The notes beneath the pieces were generated by a model that was not told the origin of the DNA, did no database searches, and was given only the letters and a program-made list of their open reading frames with translations. From Lingula anatina (Eukaryota > Brachiopoda > Lingulata > Lingulida > Lingulidae), in the NCBI RefSeq assembly GCF_001039355.2, contig NW_019773759.1, positions 48,160 through 112,159 on the forward strand: DNA of 64,000 bases, read 5' to 3'. The position numbers were made by a program, and so were the translations under genes. Below, piece by piece: positions 1 through 11,900 of this stretch; position 1 is the first letter of the stretch; each line of letters opens with the position of its first letter.

Positions 1-290
1 GGTTTTTGCTCATCAAGTTAAGTTTAATTTTAACCTTATTCCTTAAATAAGTTGAAAACGATGAAAAAATATTATTCTGAAAATCTTTAAATGTCATTTC
101 AATAAGTAAAGTGAAAGAAAATTTGGGTCTGACTCTAGAACAAATTGAGGATGCTTAGTTGTTTGTAGACCTTGGTATTTGTGAAGTTTTGATTAACAAA
201 AATGACTCAAACAAAGCTGAAGTCCATTAGAGTGTTTTAAATTATTTTATTTATCCTTTTTTGAATAATCACTGAAATAAATATCTGTAG

Positions 291-2326
291 GAAAATTCTT
301 ACTTGTGGAGGACATCCCTATACTTAGCTGCCAGCGCCTCTGCCGAGTTCTTTGCCGACATAGCTCTCTGCCCCATGGAATCCGTGAAGGTCAGAATTCA
401 AACACAGCCTGGCTGGTCTACAACACTGAGAGAGGGATTCCCAAGGATTATGAAGGAGGAGGGGTTGAATGGGTAGGTATTGTTGTTCAAGCACATGCAT
501 GCATGCACGCACTCTCTCTGACATGCAAATTCTCTCTCTCTCTCCCNNNNNNNNNNNNNNNNNNNNNNNNNNNNNNNNNNNNNNNNNNNNNNNNNNNNNN
601 NNNNNNNNNNNNNNNNNNNNNNNNNNNNNNNNNNNNNNNNNNNNNNNNNNNNNNNNNNNNNNNNNNNNNNNNNNNNNNNNNNNNNNNNNNNNNNNNNNNN
701 NNNNNNNNNNNNNNNNNNNNNNNNNNNNNNNNNNNNNNNNNNNNNNNNNNNNNNNNNNNNNNNNNNNNNNNNNNNNNNNNNNNNNNNNNNNNNNNNNNNN
801 NNNNNNNNNNNNNNNNNNNNNNNNNNNNNNNNNNNNNNNNNNNNNNNNNNNNNNNNTTTTACAAAGGATTAGTACCACTGTGGGCCCGTCAGATTCCCTA
901 CACCATGATGAAATTTGCCTGCTTTGAGAGGACGGTGGAAGCTCTGTATAAATATGTCGTGCCCAAACCTCGTTCTGAGTGCACTAAACCAGAGCAGTTG
1001 GTGGTCACATTTGCTGCTGGATACATAGGTCAGTTGATATTATTCATTCTTAGTAATGTCAACTTCAAAACAGATTGTGAATACAAACTCCTGTTTTTTT
1101 TTCTGCTCCTTGAAATTATCTGAAAAAAAAATTCAAAACTTGTAACAGGTGAAACTTGGTGTGTGGTGGTCAAGTATCACAAACTGTGACAGTAAAATTA
1201 TTTACTTGTGTTTTACTTCAGCATTTGTACTAGAATGTAATATGTTGCCATCAAAAATTTGAAATCTGGGTTACTTTTGTAGATTGTTATTTACTGACTT
1301 TTAATTGACTGTCTGGGCCATTCAAGATATTTAGAATACTGAATTTGGTTGTTTTCTATTCCAGCTGGTGTATTCTGTGCCATTGTGAGTCATCCTGCAG
1401 ACACCATTGTATCAAAACTTAACCAAGCTAAAGGAAGCAACTTTGTGGATGTAGCCAAGAGCCTTGGGCTGTTAGGTAAGTTTTGTGAAACATTGATTTT
1501 GAAACAACTATTTTTATACAAGTGCGTCATTAAATTTACATGTCTGCATCCAAGGGCCAAAACTTCTTTTCTGATGTCAAAATTTTCGTTTCCTATAGAC
1601 TGCCTAGATCACATTGAAAAATGATTAACATCACTGTAAACACATTCCTTAGATCCACTCTGGGGGCGAGTTCTCTGCCAGGGCTTGCAGAGACGTGCCC
1701 AGCAACTTTCTAGGTTGTACTGTCTGGAGTGCTTGAGTCATTAGTGTGTGAGAGCAGTATACCTCCACTGGTGGTAAGTCGCGCTCTTGTCTGCCTGTGT
1801 GGTGTGCTGGACGTATGGCGCACACTCTTAAGGCATTACGTGGCAAGAGTTGACTGCCAGTTGGGACATGCATTCTTTGTGAGAGTTTTTAGTGACTAAA
1901 TTGATTTTTTTTCTTTGTAAAGGATTAGATATTAGAATCGAATAATGTGATGTTTTTCACTGTAAAAGGTATATGCTGTCAACAGGATTCCATAAGAAGG
2001 CCTTTTTATCTTTTTTTACACAGTTGCCACAATTTGTTTATTTGTTCTTTCTCTTTGCTCCTTCAGATATTTTCTGCCATCATTCCTACCCCCCCCCCCC
2101 CAGTCAGTCTCATTCAATTTAAATTAATTTGTTCATATTTACATTATCTTTTTCACCAGGCATGTGGAAGGGACTCTTCCCAAGGATCATCATGATTGGT
2201 ACTCTCACTGCCCTGCAGTGGTTCATCTACGACTCCGTGAAAGTCTACTTCAAGCTGCCACGCCCACCTCCTCCAGAGATGCCAGAAAGCCTCAAAGCCA
2301 AACTTGCTGCGCAGGGGAAGCTGTGA
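291..2326 (+). CDS. SLC25A3: Mitochondrial phosphate carrier, copy A (3' part, four exons)
   Basis: Mitochondrial carrier family member that imports inorganic phosphate across the inner membrane for ATP synthesis. Visible exons: 291-472, (in the gap)-1028, 1365-1475, 2160-2326 (stop TGA 2324-2326). Introns are GT-AG and the phases match copy B exactly (182, 111 and 167 nt exons are shared). Exon 1 encodes [20 protein letters not shown] with the second carrier signature (P-M-E-S-V-K). The next encodes [20 protein letters not shown]. The third carries the last signature [10 protein letters not shown], and the final exon [20 protein letters not shown] plus the family tail [13 protein letters not shown]. 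The first repeat and N-terminus must lie left of the window. The 5' end of the second exon falls in the N gap, so its acceptor is not visible. Identity of the family is certain. Whether this copy is expressed cannot be told, but no lesion is seen. Confidence 0.93.
547..856. other. Assembly gap (310 N) at a CT microsatellite
   Basis: A run of 310 N interrupts the intron between the first two visible exons of phosphate-carrier copy A. It begins immediately after a (CT)n tract at about 523-546 and removes the acceptor and first base of the exon ending at 1028. Open frames spanning it are meaningless. Confidence 0.99.
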
Positions 2327-3072
2327 TGATCCAGAACTTTAGGACATTAATATATTGGGGAAGATTAGTAAAATGACATTACTTGATGGGAAGGGATGCC
2401 GACTACTGTACACACTTCATGGAAATCTATTTATCTATTAACTTAATTCATTCTTTCATTCTTCCCTCATTCTTCAATCCCGTTTGTTTACCTGGGGACC
2501 ACCCTTTAAGTATGACTCTGCTTGTTCCTAGTGATAGTTACCCGTGGACCATGTTTACCCGATTCTCATTTCTCAATTCCAAACAGAGGACCAGACCATA
2601 CCATATAGTACCATAATGCAATTCACATCGACCATGAGCCAGTGTTTTCTGTTGTTTGGTGTCTGAAACTGAAAACAAAAGAAGAAAATCTTCCGGACCG
2701 TGTAAAGTGTACATTAAGCCTAGCACCATGACAGCATTTTGCGGCTGTTTGTAATGTTCCATACTGCGTTTCTTGATAGACTAGCAATAGCATTTAATCT
2801 GCGTTTTGACTTCCTATGTGTCATGGTTTAGACTTTTTTTTTTTTTTTTTTTGCACCTGGATTTTGTTATTGTTTCATTCTGTAATCTCACATAGAACCA
2901 GTTCGATGGTAGTTTCTAATTCGCAAAAGGCTCATGTTGTTTTTTCATAAAGTCATGAAAACGAAGAACATGGATGCAAGAAACCGTTTTGTTTGTGTAG
3001 AAATGTTCATAATGTGTGATGGTTTGCAAACAATTCGATGAAATATTAACTTATGGTATTGACCACTGATGT

Positions 3073-3078
3073 AATAAA
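3073..3078 (+). terminator. Poly(A) signal of SLC25A3 copy A
   Basis: AATAAA about 750 bp after the stop codon, followed by a T/G-rich stretch (CTTGTTTGTAATTTTTG) typical of a downstream cleavage element. The 3' UTR would be roughly 2327-3100. Confidence 0.6.
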
Positions 3079-3099
3079 TCATATCCTTGACCGTTTCAA

Positions 3100-5514
3100 A
3101 CTCCTTGTTTGTAATTTTTGAAAAAAGTATAAAGGTTTTTTACTACGGTATAATTATTTTGAAAAATCGGATTTATTTTGTTATAATCGGTTGTTGCTAA
3201 AATGTGGAACTACGTTATATGACTAAAGCAGTACAGCAAAATTTGCTTACAAATTAAAACGTAGTGGCTTACAGCAATAAAAAAGGTGGGTGGTAGGTAC
3301 AAAGAGACCCAACATTGCTCCTCAGAAAAAGATTGTCGTTGCAACAATTTGAAAGTATTGAACCCCGAGGCTCCTGGTGGAAAGTCCGCCGCGAACGCAT
3401 ACTTCATGATATTTGTAAATGCTGCCACTCAATAATAATAAGAAAAAAATAGACAGATGTGCATCATTTATTGTTGACCATTGGGGGCCGATAGTCCACA
3501 TTACAATTGGAGCCGCTCTCAACGACGTTATGTCAGGTTCGTCATTAGAAAACGTTTGGTTAGGCAAACGTACAGAACTTTGCGTTTTGTATTTTAAGAG
3601 ATGACCTTCTCCGATCATGAAGCTGGCGCGTCTTGGAATATTCACAGGAAACAGGAATATATACAGCGTGCTTATACAAAGTGTGTCTCATAACTTGGAA
3701 CTTACCTCAAAACATAGGCTGTGTCGGCATGTTGGTTACTATCTAAACAGTAAGGGATTTTCGGCAACGGTTGTGAACTTGTGATTATGATTTTCCAATT
3801 GGAGTAATGAAATCATCTGGTTCCCTGTGACGTCAGACCATCTCATGATCATGTGGAAACATAGTCAAGGATAAAGAAGTTAAATGTAGTTTTATTACAA
3901 AATATCATCTTAAGGACCATTACTTTGTAGTAATATAAAAAAAGCAAGCGCGGGTGAATTACTGGATTAAAAAATAACGTTGTTATAAAAACGTTTACCG
4001 AGGACACAGAACAGTGACTTAGTAAGATGCTGTAAAGTACATGTCTGGCAACTGGAAAACAAGGCTCATTCACACGTACATTTCACTAGACGTCTTCAGC
4101 CTATCCAAAAGAAGGTAGACGATACAGGCCGACTCCAGTGCCATCAGCACCACGCAATTCAACTGGGGATTTCATTACCGTAAATCAGGAACTACATATA
4201 CTACTCGTTTCAGTTCATAATGATAAAGTCCTTCGTTGAGACGGATAGGAGCAGTCCCTTTGCCAGTCCGATAAGACACGCACAATGTGAGGTCCCGGAG
4301 ACCACAGAGAGCGTAGAAAACACTACGAGCTCTCCACCGGTTACGGTTAAACAACAAGTCTCGGGTAAGGAATCCACTTATTAATATTCTATCCTTTTTG
4401 GAGTCAATTTATCTCATGGTGATTTATTTACCTCATGGAAAAAAGTGTATGTCAACATGATACGGTTACGTGTAAGGTGAGGCTGGTGGTAGATACCGAT
4501 TAGGTAATTAATCCGTTTTATCTATTTTAGCAACAGAACAGCGTTTTTAATAGAATAACGGTATTAAGGAATTCCCGTCGCGTTGTCAAGGTCGGAAGAG
4601 TCAGCGGCAAGGTTATAGACGGGGAGATTTCTCAGTGAAATAGAGATCCTGAATACTATCGAGAAAGGCACAATATCGAAATCGTTACAGCATACAGTTT
4701 GATATTAACCCGACGTAGACGAAGTTTTTTCCTTACAATTAAGGGGCTTACATGTGGGGTAATGTCAAATTGTACTTTCGTGCGTATATTGGGAAAACTA
4801 TGCCGCTTGTAAGGTCTGTAGCACTTGCCTGGGCATACGTTCAACACTGCCTGTGCGATTTAAGTATATATCCCTACTAGTATTCATTTACCTTTGCCAT
4901 TTCAACGAGAACATGATAGATGTAGGTGTACGCACTGTCTGTTCCATGTCTGTATTTTAAGAACTGGGGTGAGTTGTGGACGGAATTTTGATCGCGTTTT
5001 AACGTTTTTTGATAGCGGGTCCTGGGGGAGTGCTGAGCCCTTATTTTGGCCTCGTACCCCCTCTCAACTTCGGGGCGCCTAGTTTCCCTTCCACCCCACC
5101 CCTAAAAAAGGGAGAAAAACAAGCAAGCGAAATTATTGACGAAACCGAGCGCTTTCAATCCATGTACCCTTATATTATAATACGTGTACAATGAACTCAG
5201 TAAGCTTTCCTATATTTGCCTTGGGCGAAATAAGCCGACATTTTTTGTTTTCCTACCCAAATCTTAAGGGAGAAAAACTGACAAGAACTTGAATAAGAAA
5301 ATGCATGCAAAAGGTTAACTCCGTTTGACCGATGCTCACTTTGTCACCTCTCAGCAAAATTGTCAAATATACAATTTTTAAAGACATATTTTAATTTATT
5401 TTGTTATTTTTACTTTATTCTAATTCTATTCTATTCTGTTCTATTCTTTTCTGATTTTTTTCGGTTTTATTTTCTTTTATTTGATTACTAATCCATTGTC
5501 CATTCGTTTTTCAG
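3100..5514. other. Intergenic DNA, or first intron of copy B; no gene recognised
   Basis: Short open frames here (longest about 107 codons, minus strand, 3322-3645) have no recognisable domain and no splice context. The first coding exon of copy B (mitochondrial leader, ending in phase 1) should lie in this stretch or further left. I looked for an ATG frame ending in a good donor and found no convincing candidate. T-rich DNA at 5390-5512 provides the polypyrimidine tract of the acceptor at 5513-5514. Confidence 0.6.
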
Positions 5515-8307
5515 CCGAGCCTGTAGAGACATACAGTTGTGAGTATGGATCGCTGAAGTTCTTCGCCCTGTGTGGCTGGGGTGGCATCCTCAGCTGCGGG
5601 ACAACCCATACAGCCCTGGTCCCCCTGGACATGGTCAAGTGCCGGATTCAGACAGATCCGGCTAAATATGGCGGCATCATCAACGGATTCAGGGTGTCCC
5701 TGAAGGAGGACGGGATGAGAGGCTTAGCGCGTGGGTGGGCACCCACGTTTTTCGGGTATTCAGCTCAAGGTCTTGGGAAATTTGGGCTCTATGAAGTGTT
5801 TAAGTCTCTGTACTCTGGTGTGCTTGGGGAGGTGGGTATTTCAGTGCATTACAACATTATCTATGAATAGTTATCTCGTAAATAAGTTATCATTATGGAG
5901 TTTTAAATTACGATTAATCTTTTGATTACATAATTTCTCATATTTTTAGAAGCGACAGTTTCCAGGTACTCAAAAAAGAAAAGAATATAGTGATTTAAAT
6001 AAAACGTCCCGTTGACACCTACTTCATATGTTCAAAACGTTTATATTGGACTTTATTATATTTTTAAAATAATGTCAAACTTTAAAGAGTGTTGAAATAT
6101 TCTTTTTTTATAAAATCTTTTTCCATACTATCATAACGAAGATGTCAAAGCTAAGTAAGTTCAGAAGAGTGTCTAAACCCACTGTATAATCATCTTTTCA
6201 CTTTGATGAATCATAACTTTAAAAATAATGACCCAGGAAAAGTTGTTTTAACCGCATGATTATCAGTTTCGGAATAATCAAAACACGTGAAGTATTTTAA
6301 AGCATCATTGTGCAGTTTTGTAGAATTTTAATCCTTAAAAAAAAGCTAACTTACTCAGCCAACTGGACTTTTGCAGAACAATGCTATACGTATACGCCAA
6401 ATCTCCACACCCCACCCGATCTACCCCCCCCCCCCCATCTAATCTTACCCTTTACCATCCTTATCCGGATCACCAACATCACATTTAAAACTTATTTTAT
6501 TGTATTGATTATGCCAGAAATATTTGAATATTTTCTAAATTATCCTTTTGATTCTGTTCTTCTTACCCCGAGCACCAAAGTATCTTGAGGGTTAATATCA
6601 GTTAACGCTACAGAAAAGTTTATCACACGACGCCAAAGGCCTTTGATTCTTAGGCTAATATTGGAACTTCTCTTCATTTTAACAAAATCTAAAGGAAAGA
6701 TCATACGTATGGAGGACATCTCTCTACCTGGCTGCCAGCGCCTCTGCCGAGTTCTTCGCCGACATCGCTCTCTGCCCCATGGAATCTGTGAAGGTCAGAA
6801 TTCAAACACAACCTGGCTGGTCAACCACACTGAGAGAGGGATTCCCAAGGATTATGAAGGAGGAGGGGTTGAATGGGTAGGTTTGTTTTTGATTTTCTTC
6901 CCCCTCCCCCAAAAACACACTTCTTCCATTACACGATTGACATGCTATAACGCGTGCGGTATCTTCTATCAACAACTTTCTTCAACCAATAATGTTATGT
7001 CAAATAGATAAAGTTTGCCTGTATTAGGGAGGCTACAAGTTGATTCTTCAAAATGGAAGATCGTTTGTCATGTTACAGGTTAGAGTAACCCACACCATGT
7101 ACGTTTGTCATCCTCTTGTATAAAAGAACTGCAAGTTTAAAATTTATTTGGAACGTAAATAAATTCTAGTTTCCTCACACAGGCTAAATCATTAGATTTA
7201 AACATATCATTCATAGCTTTATTGGAAATCATTACTCGTTACCGAAACCATACAAAATTGGCTTACCAAAACTCGATAGTTGCATTTAAAGAAAGAACTG
7301 ATTTCATATTTACAGATTTTATAAAGGCTTAGTACCACTGTGGGCTCGTCAGATTCCCTACACCATGATGAAATTTGCCTGCTTTGAGAGGACGGTGGAA
7401 GCTCTGTATAAATATGTCGTGCCCAAACCTCGTTCTGAATGCACTAAACCAGAGCAGTTGGTGGTCACATTCATTGCCGGCTATATTGGTATGGTGACGT
7501 ATTCCTCATTGTTCAATAATAAAAAAAAACAGTCCTACAATGTATGTGTGTGTGTGTGAAAGAGAGAGTATTAAACTTCTGTTATTCCTTAATAATGCTT
7601 GTTTGATGAAAATTACGATATGATATGAAAACATATATAAGTATAATGCTTTAATCTGTTTTTCTATTCCAGCTGGTGTATTCTGTGCCATTGTTAGTCA
7701 CCCAGCCGACACCATCGTATCAAAACTTAACCAAGCAAAGGGAAGCAACTTTGTGGAGGTGGCCAAGAGCCTTGGGCTGCTAGGTAATACAGAGATTTAT
7801 AACCAAGTTCTCTCAGTACAAATTTAAAAGTTGGGATGCTTGGGAACATTATGTGACAGAGGTTTTGTCCGCATTCTTTCTGGTGTGGGGGGGTATGGGG
7901 TTATAAGATGTGAAGCAGTCATTCCGCTTATATACTAATATATAATATTTGAAGCAATATCAACGTGGTTAGTTTGTACGGACTTCAACTGTGTGAAAGT
8001 GGGTTAACTGAAGCGCATTGCAGGGCATCACGTCATATATTCGATTAATGATGTCATCTTGTGCGCTTAACAGAGATTTCAGTTTATAATCGCCGAACGA
8101 CAGGGGGTTGTTCAACATATCTCTTTTTTTTTTACTCCAGGCATGTGGAAAGGACTTTTCCCGAGGATTATAATGATTGGTACACTAACTGCGTTGCAGT
8201 GGTTCATCTACGATTCGGTCAAAGTCTATTACAGGCTGCCACGCCCACCTCCACCAGAGATGCCGGAGAGCCTCAAAGCCAAACTTGCTGCACAAGGGAA
8301 GCTTTGA
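5515..8307 (+). CDS. SLC25A3: Mitochondrial phosphate carrier, copy B (five exons, first exon not found)
   Basis: Inner-membrane phosphate importer. Exons 5515-5831, 6695-6876, 7316-7488, 7673-7783, 8141-8307 (TGA 8305-8307) join in one frame to 316 residues covering all three carrier repeats. The first begins AEPVETYSCEYGSLKFFALC and has signature P-L-D-M-V-K with the Cys and Lys typical of phosphate carriers. The second has P-M-E-S-V-K and the third P-A-D-T-I-V-S-K. The C-terminus is [19 protein letters not shown]. The first exon starts in phase 1, so a short upstream exon with the mitochondrial leader is missing from this annotation. No stop or frameshift is seen. It converges tail-to-tail on ADH1, with stop codons 685 bp apart. 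Copy B is the apparent parent of the decayed copies C and D. Confidence 0.93.
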
Positions 8308-8750
8308 TGATTTAGGACTTAATTTAGAAAGTTGTTTAATGAACGAAGTTTTTTTAATAAATGTTTTACAGAAGTCAATTTGGACTGTAGGGTGAGACTA
8401 ATAAGCAGCGGAGTATGTGGAAAAATTTGTAGTAACAGCTTTATTTGAGTTTCAGGCAGAAAACACGTGTTTTGACATTGGTTTTGTTCCATAAGTCGGG
8501 TATAATGTCCAAAAGGCAAACTTGGAGCTTGTATTTTTCAATTGTCAATTCATCACTGTATTGTGAACTTTGAAAACAGCTGCACGTTAAAAGGTTAAGT
8601 CACCAGCAAGCGTTGCAATAACACTGGGTAGTGCACATAATTGAACTGCTCTAACTAATACTCTTTTTAACATGTTTTGAAGGAAGTATGACGACACAGA
8701 TTTCTGAGTGTCATCTACAGTCCTTGTTTTTGGCTTGATTACTGCCCTAC

Positions 8751-8781
<31 letters not shown>

Positions 8782-8992
8782 AATTCTTTTTCTTTTTGAT
8801 TTAAAAAGTTTTTCAACATGCGTGTAGAAAACTTCAGGCAGGCGGAACGTAACTTGTAAATCACGCAGGCGCGTTTAGACCGGGTCAGCCCTCTACCGGA
8901 GTAACTTCATTCCTAAACGTTAGTCGGCCTGACCTCGATTTGAGTCTGACTTGCTCTGAACACCTTGGAAATCGTGACATTCCCCCGAGTCC
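8308..8992. other. Convergent 3' UTR region between SLC25A3-B and ADH1
   Basis: Contains AATAAA on the plus strand at 8356-8361 for the carrier, and a minus-strand AATAAA (TTTATT at 8754-8759) inside a (TTA)n repeat at about 8754-8780 that could serve ADH1. Blocks of this stretch recur, diverged, at 16550-17140 and 23410-24160, marking the duplicated unit. Confidence 0.6.
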
Positions 8993-11900
8993 TCAGTGGT
9001 CCATTTTGAGAAGTGCTCTGCCATTAATCTTGCCTTCCTTGAGCATCATCAGAGCCTTGTTAGCTTGGTCCAGGCTGAAGTATGACATTGGAGGTGGTTT
9101 GAGCTGGAAACAATATTTCAAAAAAGATTCATGTAGTTATGATCTGGAAAATGCAACAGTTATAATTTATCTGCCCATACGTCCCTATTTGTTTGATAAG
9201 TACAATGTATTCCCGGTTTTCCGGAATATACAGCTTTCTTCACTGTGCTTCTACATCAGCCTTTACTTGAGACGTTTGGTGAATTTATTTTGATAAAAAT
9301 ATAAAAACCCTCTCTCCCATTTTAACGCACTATAAGTAACAAATAACACGGTCTACCTGTTTCTCGGCCACCAGTTTCACGAGTTCTCTGAGGTGTTGTG
9401 GACTGGCAACGTAAATTCCTCGCAAACAGTGACTCATGCAAGCAAATATTGGAAGCTGTATATTAATACTGCCACCAAATAGCCCGATGATGGCCAAAGT
9501 ACCACCCTGCAGAAGGTGATGTTTGAAAATAATGTCATAAATAACAGAATGCAATATCTTACAAAACATTAAAGGTTGTAATTAACATATTTTGGTTCTT
9601 ATGGCAGGAATAACAAAATGTCACTCTAAGAGTTATCGTAAGGAGGGTGGATATAATTACATACTGCGACTTGGTGATTGTTCTAATAAACGGTTGACGT
9701 TATACGCTTATATCTCAACTGTAACTAGAGACGCAAATGACTTCACTGGTTCATTTTGAATTAATCTGCTGAAAGCCGTCCATCACAAAGCGAAATTTGT
9801 TATAAAAAGACAAAAAGAATGAACGCCAAATGTGAAGCAACCCTGATGAATGCCAAATTGGTGTAAGCCTCACGAATATCGAGGTGTAACAATTAAGGCA
9901 CCACTGAATTGACATGAGTAGTTTATTAAAATTTTATTATTGAATTAATCATGACATACATACATACATAGTTCAAGCAACTGAGAGCTCTGCTGGTTGT
10001 GACCCCATTGTTCACAAGGTCAATTACGGCATCCACTCCTCCCCCAGACACCTCCTTCGTACGCTCCACAAGCGTTGCTTCATCCACTGAAAAGGAATAT
10101 TAAACACAACGGATTATGTCGAAATAACTTGAAATATTCAATATATTTTCATACTGACATGGTGGATTTGTCGGCCATTTTTGGAATATTTCGCACATCT
10201 CAGTGCCAGGAATTCACTAAGATAAAACCCATTTTACTTCATTTCATTCCCATGTGTTTTTTATATGTTTCATTGTTAGTAACACAAAATTCAACAAAAC
10301 TCGTACTGCTGTTGACTTACAAAACAGTCGTTCTAGGGTGCTGACCTTAACTACTGGGTACCACATACTGAGAAGAACACTGTGTACTGTTGGATTACCT
10401 TGAACATGTTTATTTTCATACTCTCTGTCAATTCTAAAACTTGTTTTAATTAAACAGAAAATCACCTGCGGGATCCCACAAAACGACATCATCAGCACCA
10501 GCGGCTTTGGCCATTTTCAATTTAGAAGTCTAAAAGAGAGGGAGATTTAAAATAATTATATCTGTAAATGGTGATTGCAATAAAAGCAGTTTTACACCAG
10601 TATAAAGCTTAATTTCTACATCATGCTTGGTCAGAATCATTTTTTTTTTTTTTTTTTTGAAAAAATATGGATATTGGCCTACATACTTGTATATGTAAAT
10701 AATACATGTATAACAATGACAACATTCACCACTTGACGTTATATTTGAACCAAGTACCTAACTGAATTATAGAAAGTAAATTATATAGACTGAGATTTTA
10801 CCCTCCTATCGGCGATGATCACTCTGACATCTGGCGGCAGAATGGCCTTGGCTATTTGTACACACCACAGCCCAAGCCCACCTGCGCCGATAACCAGCAG
10901 CCTCGCTTTGCCTGTAAGGGGGAATTATTAATCACCACTGCAAATATATTTTCATTTTTCAAAACATCTTTTTTTCTATTTTGATTCGAAACTTAGGGGT
11001 CTCGCTAGATTTGAAACAGTTTTATTTCAATCGGAGCTCGGTTGTAGCTTATCCATGCAGATAAACATATTCATTTGTGAAGTAGGCAAAAATAAATATA
11101 TTAATTCAAAAAGGAATAAAATCCTGTTGGATTCAATAAACTTATACGAGTAATGGGTATTTCGTTAAGTAAAAATAACGGGAAAAGTGCGACAGCTTTT
11201 ACATCTACTAAAATGGTGAGCACAACTACCGCGTTAGTATACAGCATTTTGGAAACAAAGTAATTAAGTGCTTGTCTTTGCGTGGGTGTTTGTGAGCATT
11301 TAAAAGAAACATCAAGAAACATCAAGAGAGATAAGTGACTTAAATTAGCTTACGTATACCTCTTAGTTTAAGCATCTCTTCCAACGTTGGTTTTACGACA
11401 CTGACTCCGTGGTAAGTTGTAAGACCGCTGCATGCAAGTAAAGCCGCCGTATCCATGCCAACTGATTTGGGCACTTTGACGGCATACTTTTTCTCAGGGA
11501 CACTGACGTAGGTTGCGTAGCTGTCGAAATAAAAGAGAATATAGGTGTGTTTAACCTTCACCAACGTGCTTATAGATACTTCACTTCAATATTTAATGTT
11601 ATATGTTTTCAGTATCATTTTGATTGCTTCAGAAAAATTCATGAACCACATTTCAAGAGCACTTATGTTGGAGAGAATATACGTACAAGTAGACTATTCT
11701 AAAACAGTAGTCACTGAGTAGAGGCAATAGGCAAAGTAGTCACTACTTAAGAAAAGCCTTGCCACATGACATACCCCCCGGGTTGCCCCGCTCCTAGCGT
11801 TCCCTTGACGCTGTCTGGACAGAGTTGATTGGAACCGCCACTACATACGTCACACTTCCGGCAACCCATAAAAGAGTAGATCACAACTCTGTCACCCACT

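Noticed and set aside
305-1123. 272-codon open frame across the start of the window
   Set aside because: It runs through 310 N and through introns in a frame shifted from the real carrier exon at its start; only the real exons are annotated.
1649-1873. GC-richer stretch with a 74-codon minus-strand frame in a carrier intron, considered as a SINE
   Set aside because: No tRNA-like A/B boxes, tail or target duplication that I could identify, and no second copy in the window.
8061-8315. 84-codon frame over the last exon of carrier copy B
   Set aside because: Wrong frame; the true frame gives the conserved [20 protein letters not shown]-type sequence.
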